A stretch of DNA of 64,000 bases from Dyella flava (GCF_016904955.1 NZ_JADIKE010000037.1:310001-374000), one strand, 5' to 3'; numbered from the stretch's first letter, positions 52,747 through 62,081 are shown. Made by a program: numbers and translations. The notes: generated from the sequence alone by a model not told the origin.

Positions 52747-54705
52747 CTAATGAAACTGATCGCTGGCCGGCACCCACGACGTCGAAGCAGACGCCGGCAA
52801 GTGCAAAGGTTGCGTCGTCGGCGCCGACGTTGACGACGGACAATTCGGCGGTATCGGACCGCCGCTGACGCGCGCCGCCGCACATTCGGCGCTGTTGTCC
52901 AGCACCACCGGCGCTGCATGGGCCGCTTGCGTCGCGGCAACCGCAGGTGCGCTCTTCGGTACGGATGGATTGGTCGTCGGCAGATTGAGGCGATCGTAGA
53001 TTTTCTGCGGCAATGGTGTCGCCGGCGGATCGGGATTGGTGCAGCCAAACAGCGACGATGGCAGCAAGGGCATCACGGTGCATTTGATGCGCACGCCTTG
53101 CGGCAGATTGAAGGTGTGACTGACCGTGGTCTTTTCCACAGCATGGCGCAACGCGGTGTCGATCGAGCTTTCGCCTTTGGGCGTCCAGTACTGGTCGAAT
53201 CGGGTGGGCCGATACGTCGGCAGATTCACGTTGTGCGACATGATCTCCGTATCACCGCGCGGCTTGAGCTGAATATACGTGCCGTTCGGCGTACCGAAAG
53301 TGCCCTGGCCCTGCTCGCTGACCGTGCTGCCGGCTCCGGCGGCTGGCGAAGCCTGCGTGCCTTGGTTGCTGTTGTTTTCAGCAGGCTGATTGATGCCGTT
53401 CGGCTGCCCGGGGTTGGCGTTCTCGCTGCCTTCGGGCGTGGCGTTGGGCGCGGTGCTGACGCTGGCATTGCCAGGGTTGGCCGGCGCACTCGGCGACTCC
53501 GGCTGATTGGTGGGTGATGATGTTTGCGCGGCCGTCTGTTCGCTGGACGGTGATGGGGCTGGCTGGGTTTGCGGTGTTGATGGTGTCGGTGCGGGTGCTG
53601 GACTCAATTGCGGCTGCAACGACACCGCAGGCACGGCAAGTTTGGGCGCCTCCACCGTCAGTGATGGTGCGGACGGCGTGAGATTCTGTACCGGCACCAC
53701 CACCGGAGTTACCGGCACCGGCGCGAGCTGCGCTTCCTGCTGCGGCTGCAATGCTGGCGACACTACTTGTTGCGCGGTGCGCGGCACGCTCGGGGTCTGC
53801 AACGGTGTTGCCGACAATTGCAGATTGACGCTGGGTGCAGGCTGTGCCGGCATCGGAACGGGCTGCAATGCGGAAGCCGGTGGCGCGGCGGGTGTGGGTG
53901 CCGGCGCGACGGCGGCGACCTGCGGCATCGGAATTGATTGCAGCGATGGTTTTTCCACCGCCATCTGCGGCGGCGTGGCGGTCAAGGCCGATTGCGCGGG
54001 CTGCACCGGCAGCGCCAACGACGGCAGCGGCGGCATCGGTTGCGTACCTTCCGGCTGCGGCTTGCGCACCGGTTCGGGCTGGAACTGCGGCGGTACCGGT
54101 TGCGGTACTTGCAATGCTTGCAGCGACGGCGCGGGCGGCGGCAGACCTAGCGGTTTGGCCTGCACGATGGGCGCCGGTGAGGGTTTGGGCAAGGTGATCG
54201 GCGGCAAGGGTGCCGCCGCGGGCTTGGGTTGTTCAGAGGCCGCCTGCTTGGGCGGAGTCACCACCAGTTGCTGCTTCGGTACCGGCATCGGTGGTTGCTG
54301 TACTTCTGCCACCGGCGCGGCCGTCGACACTTCATGCGTTGCATGCACCACTTGCGTGGTGTTGCCGCGATGGGTCGGGCCATGCTCCTTGGGTGGAATG
54401 CCGCGAACCGGCGGCGGTGGTGGTGGCTGTGGCTTGTTATTGATCAGACGCACTTCCAACGCCGTCCCCTTGGGCTCGGGCGGTGGCGGCGGCAAGTCGT
54501 AAGGCGAACCGAGGATTGCCCCGAGCAGGAACATCACATGCACCAGCAAGGCGCCCAGCACGCCAACGACTTTGAGCAGTCGGTCGCGCGGCTTTTCGCG
54601 GATGCGGCGCCGATACACCATCGCCCAGGTGGTCGCGTCGCGAGGCGACTTGATCAACACCGGGGGATGGGGAGTAGCGGGCTGTTCCGGGGGCGATGGC
54701 GGCAT
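52747..54705 (-). CDS. TonB-like proline-rich membrane-anchored protein A
   Basis: This 652-residue protein has a short cytoplasmic N-terminus, one membrane helix (LLKVVGVLGALLVHVMFLLGAIL, about residues 42-64), then about 400 residues rich in Pro, Gln, Ala and Ser, resembling the periplasm-spanning stalk of TonB. The last 180 residues form a domain I do not recognise: RGDTEIMSHNVNLPTYRPTR, FDQYW, EKTTVSHTFNLPQGVRIKC and two Cys pairs. The same domain ends the neighbouring protein B. The first ATG is at 54705; a TTG 18 codons upstream is possible. No exbB/exbD or canonical TonB C-terminal domain is present. Confidence 0.78.
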   Translation of the reverse strand: MPPSPPEQPATPHPPVLIKSPRDATTWAMVYRRRIREKPRDRLLKVVGVLGALLVHVMFLLGAILGSPYDLPPPPPEPKGTALEVRLINNKPQPPPPPPVRGIPPKEHGPTHRGNTTQVVHATHEVSTAAPVAEVQQPPMPVPKQQLVVTPPKQAASEQPKPAAAPLPPITLPKPSPAPIVQAKPLGLPPPAPSLQALQVPQPVPPQFQPEPVRKPQPEGTQPMPPLPSLALPVQPAQSALTATPPQMAVEKPSLQSIPMPQVAAVAPAPTPAAPPASALQPVPMPAQPAPSVNLQLSATPLQTPSVPRTAQQVVSPALQPQQEAQLAPVPVTPVVVPVQNLTPSAPSLTVEAPKLAVPAVSLQPQLSPAPAPTPSTPQTQPAPSPSSEQTAAQTSSPTNQPESPSAPANPGNASVSTAPNATPEGSENANPGQPNGINQPAENNSNQGTQASPAAGAGSTVSEQGQGTFGTPNGTYIQLKPRGDTEIMSHNVNLPTYRPTRFDQYWTPKGESSIDTALRHAVEKTTVSHTFNLPQGVRIKCTVMPLLPSSLFGCTNPDPPATPLPQKIYDRLNLPTTNPSVPKSAPAVAATQAAHAAPVVLDNSAECAAARVSGGPIPPNCPSSTSAPTTQPLHLPASASTSWVPASDQFH

Positions 54706-54858
54706 GCGCGCCAGTGTAACGGGCGCGATGGCATTTCTTGAGCGTGGGCTGGATCGCAAGCCGACACCACGCGAGCTCAGGGGACAGGGATGAGCAGCCT
54801 CTCGTGCCGCTTACCGTTGTATCCCCGACACCAAGTCAGGGCACCCCGCTGCGGGCGT

Positions 54859-55977
54859 TTATGGCCCTTGCGGAGACGGCGGTTTTTGCACGCTTGCCGC
54901 ACGCGCCGGTGTATCCACTGGACAGCCATAGGGCAACGGCTTGCCGGACTTGTAGATGGCGATGCATGTTGCGACGTCCGGCTTGGCGGGTGTGGCAGCG
55001 TTCTTTATCAGTGCTGTCGGCGCCATGTTCAACCGCTCATCGCCATCGTTTGACGGCGGCGGTGGCGGCGGATCGCCGCCGCAGCCGCCACTGAGCGCGG
55101 CGATCGAAATGCCGCAATGAATGCGGATGCCCTTGGGCAGCTGGATCGTTTTGGTCACCGTGGTTTTATCGACCAGCTTCTGCAACGCGTCATCGACGGC
55201 GTTAGTGCTCTTGCGCCAATAACGATCGAGCCCGGTCGGCTTGTACTTGACCGGGTCGTGGTCATGCATGATTTGCGTGTCGCCCTGCGGACCGCGTTGC
55301 ACGTAATCCGCCGCAGGTGCTGCCGGCGCGCTGCTGGCGTTTGCCGGCAGGATGATGCGTCCGGTGCGATCGAACAATTGCGGTGCCACCGATGTCGCGG
55401 GCGCGGGTTGTGGTGGTGGCGTCGTTGCGGGCACGGGTGCCGGCCCGGGCATGTGCAAGGTCATCGCGTTCTTCGCCAGCGGCTCACGCGATGGCCTCGG
55501 CGGTGGCGGCGGTGGCGCAATCGGCGGTGGTGCGGCCGCATGCGCTGCCGAAGCGCTGCGTGTGATGAAGCGCACCTGGATCGCGCTGTCCAACTGCACC
55601 TGTACCACTTGCGGCGGCGAATAGGGTCGCAGACCGGGCTCCATCTCGTACCACAGCACCGCCACGAAAAAGGCGTGCAGCAACAGCGCAATCGTCAGCG
55701 CCACCCACAAGCGGCGATGATCGCGCGGTGCTTTGCGCCAGCGCATCTGATGCAACATGGCGCGGGTGGGTCCGTCGAACGGGTGCAACCCGCGGTCGTT
55801 GCCGGGAGACGGCGAAAACCAGCGGTGGTGTTCGACCTGATCAGGGCGTTCGATAAAGCCGTCCTCGGTAGGGGCGCGGCCACTGCCTGTGGCCGTCAGG
55901 GGGATGGGGTCTCCAGGGAGCTTCCCACGGTGCCACACAGACCTTTCGCGTGGCCTCCGGTTCCGTGCCGCGCTCAC
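54859..55977 (-). CDS. TonB-like proline-rich membrane-anchored protein B
   Basis: This 372-residue protein (if the GTG at 55977 is used) has a membrane helix LWVALTIALLLHAFFVAVLWY preceded by basic residues, a Pro-rich linker (APPPIAPPPPPPRPS) and a C-terminal domain shared with protein A: GDTQIMHDHDPVKYKPTG, LDRYW, DKTTVTKTIQLPKGIRIHCG, and two Cys pairs ending in LPYGCPVD. An ATG at 55761 would give 300 residues starting just before the helix and may be the real start. It lies 153 bp upstream of A on the same strand, so they are probably co-transcribed. The two arose by duplication; function is unknown. Confidence 0.75.
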   Translation of the reverse strand: MSAARNRRPRERSVWHRGKLPGDPIPLTATGSGRAPTEDGFIERPDQVEHHRWFSPSPGNDRGLHPFDGPTRAMLHQMRWRKAPRDHRRLWVALTIALLLHAFFVAVLWYEMEPGLRPYSPPQVVQVQLDSAIQVRFITRSASAAHAAAPPPIAPPPPPPRPSREPLAKNAMTLHMPGPAPVPATTPPPQPAPATSVAPQLFDRTGRIILPANASSAPAAPAADYVQRGPQGDTQIMHDHDPVKYKPTGLDRYWRKSTNAVDDALQKLVDKTTVTKTIQLPKGIRIHCGISIAALSGGCGGDPPPPPPSNDGDERLNMAPTALIKNAATPAKPDVATCIAIYKSGKPLPYGCPVDTPARAASVQKPPSPQGP

Positions 55978-56193
55978 GTCATGTTAACGGTTGTCGCGGA
56001 ACTGTCTTCGCACTGCAACTTGACCATTGCCGGCAATGGGAGAACGCTAGACCAGCGGCCCCGGGCCGCCTCCCGCCATGACCGCCCCTGCGTCCCGCAC
56101 GCGAAGGACGACCATGACGGCCCGCCAAAACGCGCGGCCTCATGCGGCGTCGCCAGCACGATCCCGCGCCTCTGTCTTGAGGAGGGTCGCATC

Positions 56194-58233
56194 GTGTCCT
56201 ACAACACGGAAAACATCCGCAACGTCGCACTCGCCGGTCACGCTGGCGCAGGCAAGACCACCTTGTTCGAAGCCTTGCTGCACGCCGGGGGCATGATTCA
56301 GAACGTGGGATCGGTGGAGCGCGGGACCACGCAGTCCGACACTGACGCACAAGAGAAAGCGCGCGGTCATTCCATCGATAGCTGCATCGCCGGGATCGAT
56401 CACGGCGACTGTCACATCAACCTGATCGACACCGCCGGCTACTCGGATTTTCGTGGCGGAACCCTGTCCGCATTCACGGCGGTCGAGACTGTCGCCATCG
56501 TAGTCAATGCCGCCAACGGCATCGAGCATGGGACGCGCCGCATGATGGATCGTGCGCGCGAACGCGGCCTTGCCCGTTTGCTGGTGATCAACAAGATCGA
56601 CACCGAAGGTGTGGATCTGGCCGGACTGGTCAACGCCTTGCGCGACGAATTCGGCTGCGAATGCCTGCCCGTCAACCTGCCTGCCGATGGTGCCAGCCGC
56701 GTGCTCGACTGCTTCTTCCATCGTGATGGCAAGACCGACTTCTCCTCGCTGACCGAAGCACACCAGCAGATCCTCGATCAGGTGGTGGAGATTAACGAAG
56801 CCACCATGGGCGATTATCTCGACAAGGGCGAAGACGCACTCACCCCGCAACAACTGCACGACGCCTTCGAGCAATGTCTGCGCGAAGGGCATCTGGTGCC
56901 GATCTGCTTTGCCAGCGCACGCACCGGCGCGGGTGTTCGTGAATTGCTGGAGATCTTCGACCGCCTGCTGCCGAATCCTGCCGAAGCGAATCCACCACTC
57001 TTTCGCAGTAGCGACAACACCCAGATTGCGGTGGATCCAAATCCGGCGCAGCACGTCGTCGCGGATGTGTTCAAGGTGATCAATGACCCGTTCGTCGGCA
57101 AGCTGAGCGTGTTCCGCGTCTGGCAAGGCACCATCCGTCGCGACAGCCAGCTTTTCATCGATGACAACCGCAAGGCATTCAAGGTTGGCCATCTGTTCCG
57201 GCTGAACGGCAAGAGTCATGTGGAAATCGACCAGGCCATCCCCGGCGACATCGCCGCGGTGGCAAAAATCGACGACATCCACTTCGACGCCGTGCTGCAC
57301 GACTCGCATGACGAAGACAGCATTCATCTGGAGCCATTGTCATTCCCGCAACCGATGTTCGGGCTGGCGCTGCAACCCAAGCACAAGGGGCAGGAACAAA
57401 AACTCTCGGTCGCGCTGACGCGGTTGGCCGAAGAAGATCCCTGCTTCCGCATGGAGCATCACAAGGAGCTCAATGAAACCGTGATACGCGGGCTGTCCGA
57501 CCTGCACCTGAAGATCGTGCTGGAGCGCATGAAAGATCGCTATGGCGTGGAAGTGGTCACGCATCCGCCGCGGATCGCTTATCGCGAAACCATTGCCGGT
57601 TCCGCCGAGGGGCATCACCGGCACAAGAAGCAGACCGGCGGCGCCGGGCAATTCGGCGAGGTGTTCCTGCGCGTGGATCCGCTGGAACGCGGCGCCGGCT
57701 TTGAATTCATCGACGCGGTCAAGGGCGGCGTGATTCCCGGTCAGTTCCTGCCGGCGATCGAGAAAGGCGTGCGCCAGGCGATGGAAAGCGGCGCCGTCGC
57801 CGGTTATCCGCTGCAGGATCTGCGCGTGACCGTCTATGACGGCAAATACCATCCGGTCGATTCCAAAGAAGTCGCTTTCGTCAGCGCCGGCAAAAAAGCG
57901 TTTCTCGACGCCATCAGCAAGGCGCATCCGATCGTGCTGGAACCGATCATGGACGTCGAAGTGTCGATCCCGGAAGACAACGTCGGTGACGTCACCGGCG
58001 GGCTTGCCGGCAAGCGTGCGCGGATCATGGGTACTGACACCAAGCGCGGCGGCGAACTGGTGATCAAGGCGCAGGCGCCCCTGGCGGAACTCACTGACTA
58101 CCCCACCGAATTGAAAGCGATGACCGGTGGTCAAGGTCGTTACAGCCTTGACCTGAGCCACTACGAACCGGTTCCACCACCCGTGCAGCGGCAGCTCAGC
58201 GAGGCGTGGAAACCGAAACTGGACGAAGACTGA
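56194..58233 (+). CDS. Elongation factor G-like GTPase
   Basis: This 679-residue protein has the five-domain EF-G layout with G1 GHAGAGKTTL, G3 DTAGYSDF and G4 NKID. The G1 loop reads Gly-Ala-Gly-Lys where housekeeping EF-G has Asp-Ala-Gly-Lys, and SRRDSQ/SDLHLKIVLERM features match the stand-alone EF-G-like subfamily rather than FusA. Its role is not defined; possibilities are ribosome rescue or recycling under stress. The start is GTG at 56194 preceded by GAGGAGG; the open frame extends far upstream but only as antisense of the TonB-like gene. It precedes greB by about 145 bp. Confidence 0.87.
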   Translation: MSYNTENIRNVALAGHAGAGKTTLFEALLHAGGMIQNVGSVERGTTQSDTDAQEKARGHSIDSCIAGIDHGDCHINLIDTAGYSDFRGGTLSAFTAVETVAIVVNAANGIEHGTRRMMDRARERGLARLLVINKIDTEGVDLAGLVNALRDEFGCECLPVNLPADGASRVLDCFFHRDGKTDFSSLTEAHQQILDQVVEINEATMGDYLDKGEDALTPQQLHDAFEQCLREGHLVPICFASARTGAGVRELLEIFDRLLPNPAEANPPLFRSSDNTQIAVDPNPAQHVVADVFKVINDPFVGKLSVFRVWQGTIRRDSQLFIDDNRKAFKVGHLFRLNGKSHVEIDQAIPGDIAAVAKIDDIHFDAVLHDSHDEDSIHLEPLSFPQPMFGLALQPKHKGQEQKLSVALTRLAEEDPCFRMEHHKELNETVIRGLSDLHLKIVLERMKDRYGVEVVTHPPRIAYRETIAGSAEGHHRHKKQTGGAGQFGEVFLRVDPLERGAGFEFIDAVKGGVIPGQFLPAIEKGVRQAMESGAVAGYPLQDLRVTVYDGKYHPVDSKEVAFVSAGKKAFLDAISKAHPIVLEPIMDVEVSIPEDNVGDVTGGLAGKRARIMGTDTKRGGELVIKAQAPLAELTDYPTELKAMTGGQGRYSLDLSHYEPVPPPVQRQLSEAWKPKLDED

Positions 58234-58257
58234 CGACGCCCGTCCCCTAACCAAACT

Positions 58258-58285
58258 GGCCGGGCGATATTGCAGCCGCCCGGCC
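58258..58285 (+). terminator. Hairpin after the EF-G-like gene
   Basis: GGCCGGGCG and CGCCCGGCC pair across a 10-base loop. No T-run follows, so termination is uncertain. Confidence 0.5.
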
Positions 58286-58379
58286 ACGCCCCTATGTCAT
58301 AAACAGATCCACCCGCCCCTCCTGACGCGAGCCATCAGGGTTTCCAGAACACGATCAACACCACACTGCGGAGGGCCGC

Positions 58380-58880
58380 ATGAGTCGCGCCTTCGTCAAA
58401 GATGATGACGGTGATGCCCAAGACGCATTGCCCGAACTGCCGCTGAGCGAACATCCCAACCACATCACGCCGCGCGGTATCGCCATGTTGCGCGAACGAC
58501 TGGCTGCCACGCGTGCGCGACGTGACGCGCTGAAAGGCAGCGAGAACAACACGCTCGATCAGGAACGGGAACTAGCTTCACTGGAGCGCGAGTTGCGCTG
58601 GCTCAACACGCGGGTTGCCAGCGCCATCGAGATGGACCTGTCCAAACAGCCGCGGGATCGCGTGGCGTTCGGCGCCATTGTCACCGTGGATAGCGCGGAA
58701 GGTGAACGGCGCTGGCAGATCGTCGGCGAGGATGAAGCCGATGCCGAACACGGACTGGTGAGTTATGTATCGCCGTTGGCCAAGGCGCTGCTCGGCGCCC
58801 GCGTGGGCGATGAAGTGCGCTGGGAGCGGCCGGCCGGCGACATGATGATCGAGGTACTGCGGATCGACTATGACGCGTGA
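58380..58880 (+). CDS. greB: Transcription elongation factor GreB
   Basis: This 166-residue protein has the N-terminal coiled coil of Gre factors (HITPRGIAMLRERLAATRARRDAL to ELRWLNTRVASA) and the C-terminal FKBP-like domain (VAFGAIVTVDSAEGERRWQIVGEDEAD, then GARVGDEVRWERPAGDMMIEVLRI). It enters the RNA polymerase secondary channel and stimulates cleavage of backtracked RNA. Sequence and length favour GreB over GreA. Start 58380 follows GGAGGG. It converges on the SET gene with about 60 bp between stops. Confidence 0.88.
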   Translation: MSRAFVKDDDGDAQDALPELPLSEHPNHITPRGIAMLRERLAATRARRDALKGSENNTLDQERELASLERELRWLNTRVASAIEMDLSKQPRDRVAFGAIVTVDSAEGERRWQIVGEDEADAEHGLVSYVSPLAKALLGARVGDEVRWERPAGDMMIEVLRIDYDA

Positions 58881-58943
58881 TGCGGCAACCACGCTGGTTT
58901 CTTCCGGCAGGAGAGAAACCAGCCCCTAGGGTCAGGATCGGAT

Positions 58944-59411
58944 TCAGCGCTTGGGCTTGAGCAGCGTGCCGGTGCACTTGGGCGAACCGCACAGGCACTT
59001 CCACAGCTTCTTCAGGCGTGCGGTATGCGGCACCTCAAGCACGATGCCGTAATCGTAGGTCAGCTCTTCGCCCGGCTTGATGTTGCGCTTGGCCTGGATG
59101 ATGACCTTGTCCTTGCGCGGATTGCCGGTTTCGCTTTCCTCCACCAGGGCTTCGCAGTTGGGCGTGCAGCTGTGATTGATCCAGCGCGCGATATTGCCCT
59201 TGCGGTTCGCGTCGATGATGTAGTCGTCGTTGAGCGTAAACAGAAAGGTATGACCCGTCTCGCCACCGTCGCCGTACATCACGTCGGCTTCGTCGTGGGT
59301 CATCAACGTGCCCTTGTACTGGATGATTTCTTCACCCTTCTTGAGCGGGGCGACAGCAAATACGCCATTGCCGTGAATGGGAGAGCGGCGGGCAGCGATA
59401 CGACGGGCCAT
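58944..59411 (-). CDS. SET-domain protein-lysine methyltransferase
   Basis: This 155-residue protein is a compact SET domain: IHGNGVFAVAPLKKGEEII, the AdoMet/catalytic motifs RWINHSCTPNCE and GEELTYDYG, and a post-SET zinc-binding tail CLCGSPKCTG. All motifs needed for activity are present. In eukaryotes the family methylates histone lysines; the bacterial target is unknown, with ribosomal or DNA-binding proteins as candidates. The start at 59411 (MARRIAARRSPIHG) is chosen because the SET domain begins there; 20 upstream codons are also open. Confidence 0.9.
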   Translation of the reverse strand: MARRIAARRSPIHGNGVFAVAPLKKGEEIIQYKGTLMTHDEADVMYGDGGETGHTFLFTLNDDYIIDANRKGNIARWINHSCTPNCEALVEESETGNPRKDKVIIQAKRNIKPGEELTYDYGIVLEVPHTARLKKLWKCLCGSPKCTGTLLKPKR

Positions 59412-59727
59412 GGGTAACCGGGAATGAGGGGACGCAACCGCTAATGATGCCTGCTCTGTATGGCATTGCAAACCGCGGGGTAGAGATCAGGAGGGAGGAG
59501 TGAGGAGTGAGAGCGCAAGTTCGATGGTTTGCGGGGGCATGGCGACATTGCTGCCGGTTGCACGCAAGGCCTCGGGCTTGGGGCCTGGCTACTCGCCTTT
59601 GGCCTTCGTCCTCGACCCTGTTCTTGCTGTACAACTTCCTGGAGTTTCAAACGTTTCGCGTGTTGCGCTCCCCCGTTCCACCCGCTCCTTTCCCTGTTAT
59701 ATTCAAACAATCGTTTGAGGTGATTTC
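59412..59727. promoter_or_regulatory. Promoter region of the lipoprotein-acyl-CoA dehydrogenase pair
   Basis: About 315 bp. A possible -10 (TATATT, 59698-59703) lies directly before the CAAAC-AATC-GTTTG palindrome. A further CAAACGTTTC stretch is at 59648-59657. The segment 59488-59520 is purine-rich with no clear role. Confidence 0.55.
59703..59718. promoter_or_regulatory. PsrA-like operator
   Basis: TCAAAC-AATC-GTTTGA fits the published consensus for PsrA, a TetR-family fatty-acid-responsive repressor/activator in pseudomonads (G/CAAAC, 2-4 bases, GTTTG/C). It overlaps the likely transcription start and sits ten bases before the lipoprotein ATG, in front of an acyl-CoA dehydrogenase gene, which fits such control. 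Confidence 0.6.
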
Positions 59728-60225
59728 ATGAAACGACTGCTCCACGGATTGGCTTTGCTTCTGTTGGTTGGTGTGCTGGCCGCCTGCGGGCCGCAAAAAC
59801 AGAGCGTGTTCCCGCCCACCGTCACCATCCAGCAGATGCGCGTGCAGCCTGACGGCACCTGGGAAGTCACCTTGCGCCTCCAGAACAACAGCTATACCGG
59901 CATGAATTACCAGTCGATCGAAGGCCAGCTGCAGGTGGCGCAAGGCATTCCGGTGCGCCTGCACGCCAAGTTCAATCTGGACGTGCCCTCCTTTGCCGGC
60001 GACGTTCTCCCGGTCACCGTGCTGCCCACGGACGACATGAGCAAGGCGCTGCAGGCCATCGCCGCCAAAGGCAGCGCCGGCTCGCTGGCTTACGCGATCA
60101 AGGGCATCGTGCATTGCCAGCCGAATCTGGAAGACCACCCGGACAACAAGAATCCGCGTGACTTCTCGTTCGACCACAACGACTACCTCTCGCCGGTCCC
60201 CGGCATCGCCAATACGTACCGCTGA
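59728..60225 (+). CDS. Small lipoprotein
   Basis: This 165-residue protein has a lipoprotein signal with lipobox LAAC (LLLLVGVLAACGPQ), so it is lipid-modified at Cys20. The mature part is a single beta-rich domain (VTIQQMRVQPDGTWEVTLRLQNNSYTGMNY, then GQLQVAQGIPVRLHAKFNLDVP) similar in pattern to LEA-14/WHy domains, an identification I hold loosely. It lies under a PsrA-like box and 36 bp before the acyl-CoA dehydrogenase, so the two are probably one operon. The functional link is unclear. Confidence 0.82.
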   Translation: MKRLLHGLALLLLVGVLAACGPQKQSVFPPTVTIQQMRVQPDGTWEVTLRLQNNSYTGMNYQSIEGQLQVAQGIPVRLHAKFNLDVPSFAGDVLPVTVLPTDDMSKALQAIAAKGSAGSLAYAIKGIVHCQPNLEDHPDNKNPRDFSFDHNDYLSPVPGIANTYR

Positions 60226-60261
60226 CCGCTCACTGCCATCGCCACACGAAGGATTTACGCC

Positions 60262-62037
60262 ATGACGCTTTACAAAGCCCCGCTCGATGACCAGCGCTTT
60301 GCACTCTTCGACGTACTTGGCGCAGAACCCATCCTCACCAAGCTGCAAGGCGGCGAGGGCCACACCCGCGACCTGCTCGACGCGGTGCTGGAAGAAGCCG
60401 GCAAGCTCAGCGAACACGTGCTGGCGCCCACCAATGCGCCGGGCGACGAGGAAGGCTGCCATTTCGACAAAGCCGCGCGCGCGGTCACCACGCCCAAGGG
60501 CTTCAAGGAAGCCTTTCGCCAGTTCTCCGAAGGTGGCTGGGCCGGGCTGACCATGGCGGAAGAATTCGGCGGCCAGGCACTGCCGTCGGTGATGGGCATC
60601 GCCACCTCCGAAATGTTCCAGTCGGGCAACCTGTCCTGGAGCCTGTATCCGCTGCTGTCCGAGGGTGCCTGCCACGCGCTGGAACTGCATGGCACGGAGG
60701 ATCAGAAGCACACCTACCTCAAGCCCATCGTGGCCGGTCAATGGACTGGCACCATGTGCCTGACCGAACCCCAGGCCGGCTCCGATTTGGGTCTGCTCAA
60801 GACGCGCGCGGAACCCGGCGCGAACGGCAGCTACAAGATCAGCGGTACCAAGATCTTCATCAGTGCGGGCGATCACGACCTGGCCGACAACATCATCCAC
60901 CTGGTGCTGGCGCGTCTGCCTGATGCACCGTCCGGCAGCCGCGGCATCTCGATGTTCATCGTGCCCAAGTTCAGGGTGAAGGCGGATGGTTCGCTGGGCG
61001 AACGCAACAACGCCTACCCGGGCGCGATCGAGCACAAGATGGGTATTCGCGGCTCGGCCACCTGCGTGATGAACTTCGACGAAGCCGAAGGCTATCTGAT
61101 CGGCCAGCCGCACAAGGGTCTGGCGGCGATGTTCACCATGATGAATGCCGCGCGCCTGTCGGTGGGCCTGCAAGGTTTGGCGCTGGCCGAACGCGCATTG
61201 CAGAACAGCCTCAACTACGCGCGTGAGCGTTTGCAGTCGCGCGCGCTGTCCGGCCCGAAATTCCCCGACAAGCCCGCCGATAACCTGCTGGTGCAGCCGG
61301 ATGTGCGCCGCATGCTGTTGACCCAGCGCGCGTTTGTGGAAGGCTCGCGTGCGCTGATCATGTACGCCGCGCTGCAGACCGATATCGAAGCACGCGGCGC
61401 TGATGAAGCCACACGCCAGAAAGCCAGCGAACTGCTGGCCTTCCTGATCCCGATCGCCAAGGGCGTGGTGACCGAGCTTGCCCAGGAATGCACCAAGGAG
61501 GCCTTGCAGGTGTATGGCGGCCACGGCTTTATCGTGGAGAACGGCGTCGAGCAGTTCGTGCGCGATGCACGCATCATCACGCTGTACGAAGGCACCACCG
61601 GCATCCAGGCCGCCGACCTGCTCGGCCGCAAGATTCTTCAACTCAAGGGCGTGGGCCTGCAGCATTTCCTCGCCGAGATCGGCGCGTTCTGCAAGCAGCA
61701 CGCGGCCGATGAAACGCTCCGTCCGTACGTCGCCCAGCTGGGCACCTTGGCCAAGGAATGGGGTGAGCTGACGCTCAAGCTGGCCCAGCGCATCCAGGCC
61801 AATCCGGAAGAACTCGGTGCTGCCGCGACCGATTACCTCTACTACAGCGGCTACATCACCCTCGCCTATTTCTGGGCGCGTGCGGCGGCGGCGGTGGAGA
61901 AGAGTTCGCAACAGGCCGCGTTCAAGCAGGCCAAGCGCGATACGGCGGCGTTCTACTTTGCCCGCATTCTGCCGCGTGCGCATTTGCACAAGACGATCGT
62001 GGAAGCCGGTGTGGAGACGTTGCCGGCGATTGCCTGA
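60262..62037 (+). CDS. Acyl-CoA dehydrogenase (long, C-terminally extended family)
   Basis: This 591-residue FAD enzyme performs the first step of beta-oxidation. Visible: LTEPQAGSDLG (FAD-binding), HKMGIRGSATC, QVYGGHGFI, and the catalytic Glu in LYEGTTGIQAADLLGRK. The roughly 150-residue C-terminal extension matches the FadE/AcdB-type acyl-CoA dehydrogenases of proteobacteria, which accept medium to long chains. The start at 60262 has AAGGA upstream. Control by fatty acids through the PsrA-like box upstream of the lipoprotein gene is inferred. Confidence 0.92.
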   Translation: MTLYKAPLDDQRFALFDVLGAEPILTKLQGGEGHTRDLLDAVLEEAGKLSEHVLAPTNAPGDEEGCHFDKAARAVTTPKGFKEAFRQFSEGGWAGLTMAEEFGGQALPSVMGIATSEMFQSGNLSWSLYPLLSEGACHALELHGTEDQKHTYLKPIVAGQWTGTMCLTEPQAGSDLGLLKTRAEPGANGSYKISGTKIFISAGDHDLADNIIHLVLARLPDAPSGSRGISMFIVPKFRVKADGSLGERNNAYPGAIEHKMGIRGSATCVMNFDEAEGYLIGQPHKGLAAMFTMMNAARLSVGLQGLALAERALQNSLNYARERLQSRALSGPKFPDKPADNLLVQPDVRRMLLTQRAFVEGSRALIMYAALQTDIEARGADEATRQKASELLAFLIPIAKGVVTELAQECTKEALQVYGGHGFIVENGVEQFVRDARIITLYEGTTGIQAADLLGRKILQLKGVGLQHFLAEIGAFCKQHAADETLRPYVAQLGTLAKEWGELTLKLAQRIQANPEELGAAATDYLYYSGYITLAYFWARAAAAVEKSSQQAAFKQAKRDTAAFYFARILPRAHLHKTIVEAGVETLPAIA

Positions 62038-62056
62038 TCGTCGCCTGACCTGCTGG

Positions 62057-62081
62057 CGAGCACATGGATGTGCTCGTGCGA
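62057..62081. repeat. Solitary nested-hairpin fragment
   Basis: GCGAGCACATGGATGTGCTCG is the inner hairpin seen nested inside several GC-rich repeats, here without the outer arms except a trace of CCCCTCACCCTCC near 62142. Confidence 0.65.

Noticed and set aside
55117..56193. N-terminal extension of the EF-G-like protein by 359 codons
   Set aside because: The region is antisense to TonB-like gene B; a GTG with GAGGAGG upstream at 56194 matches the family N-terminus.
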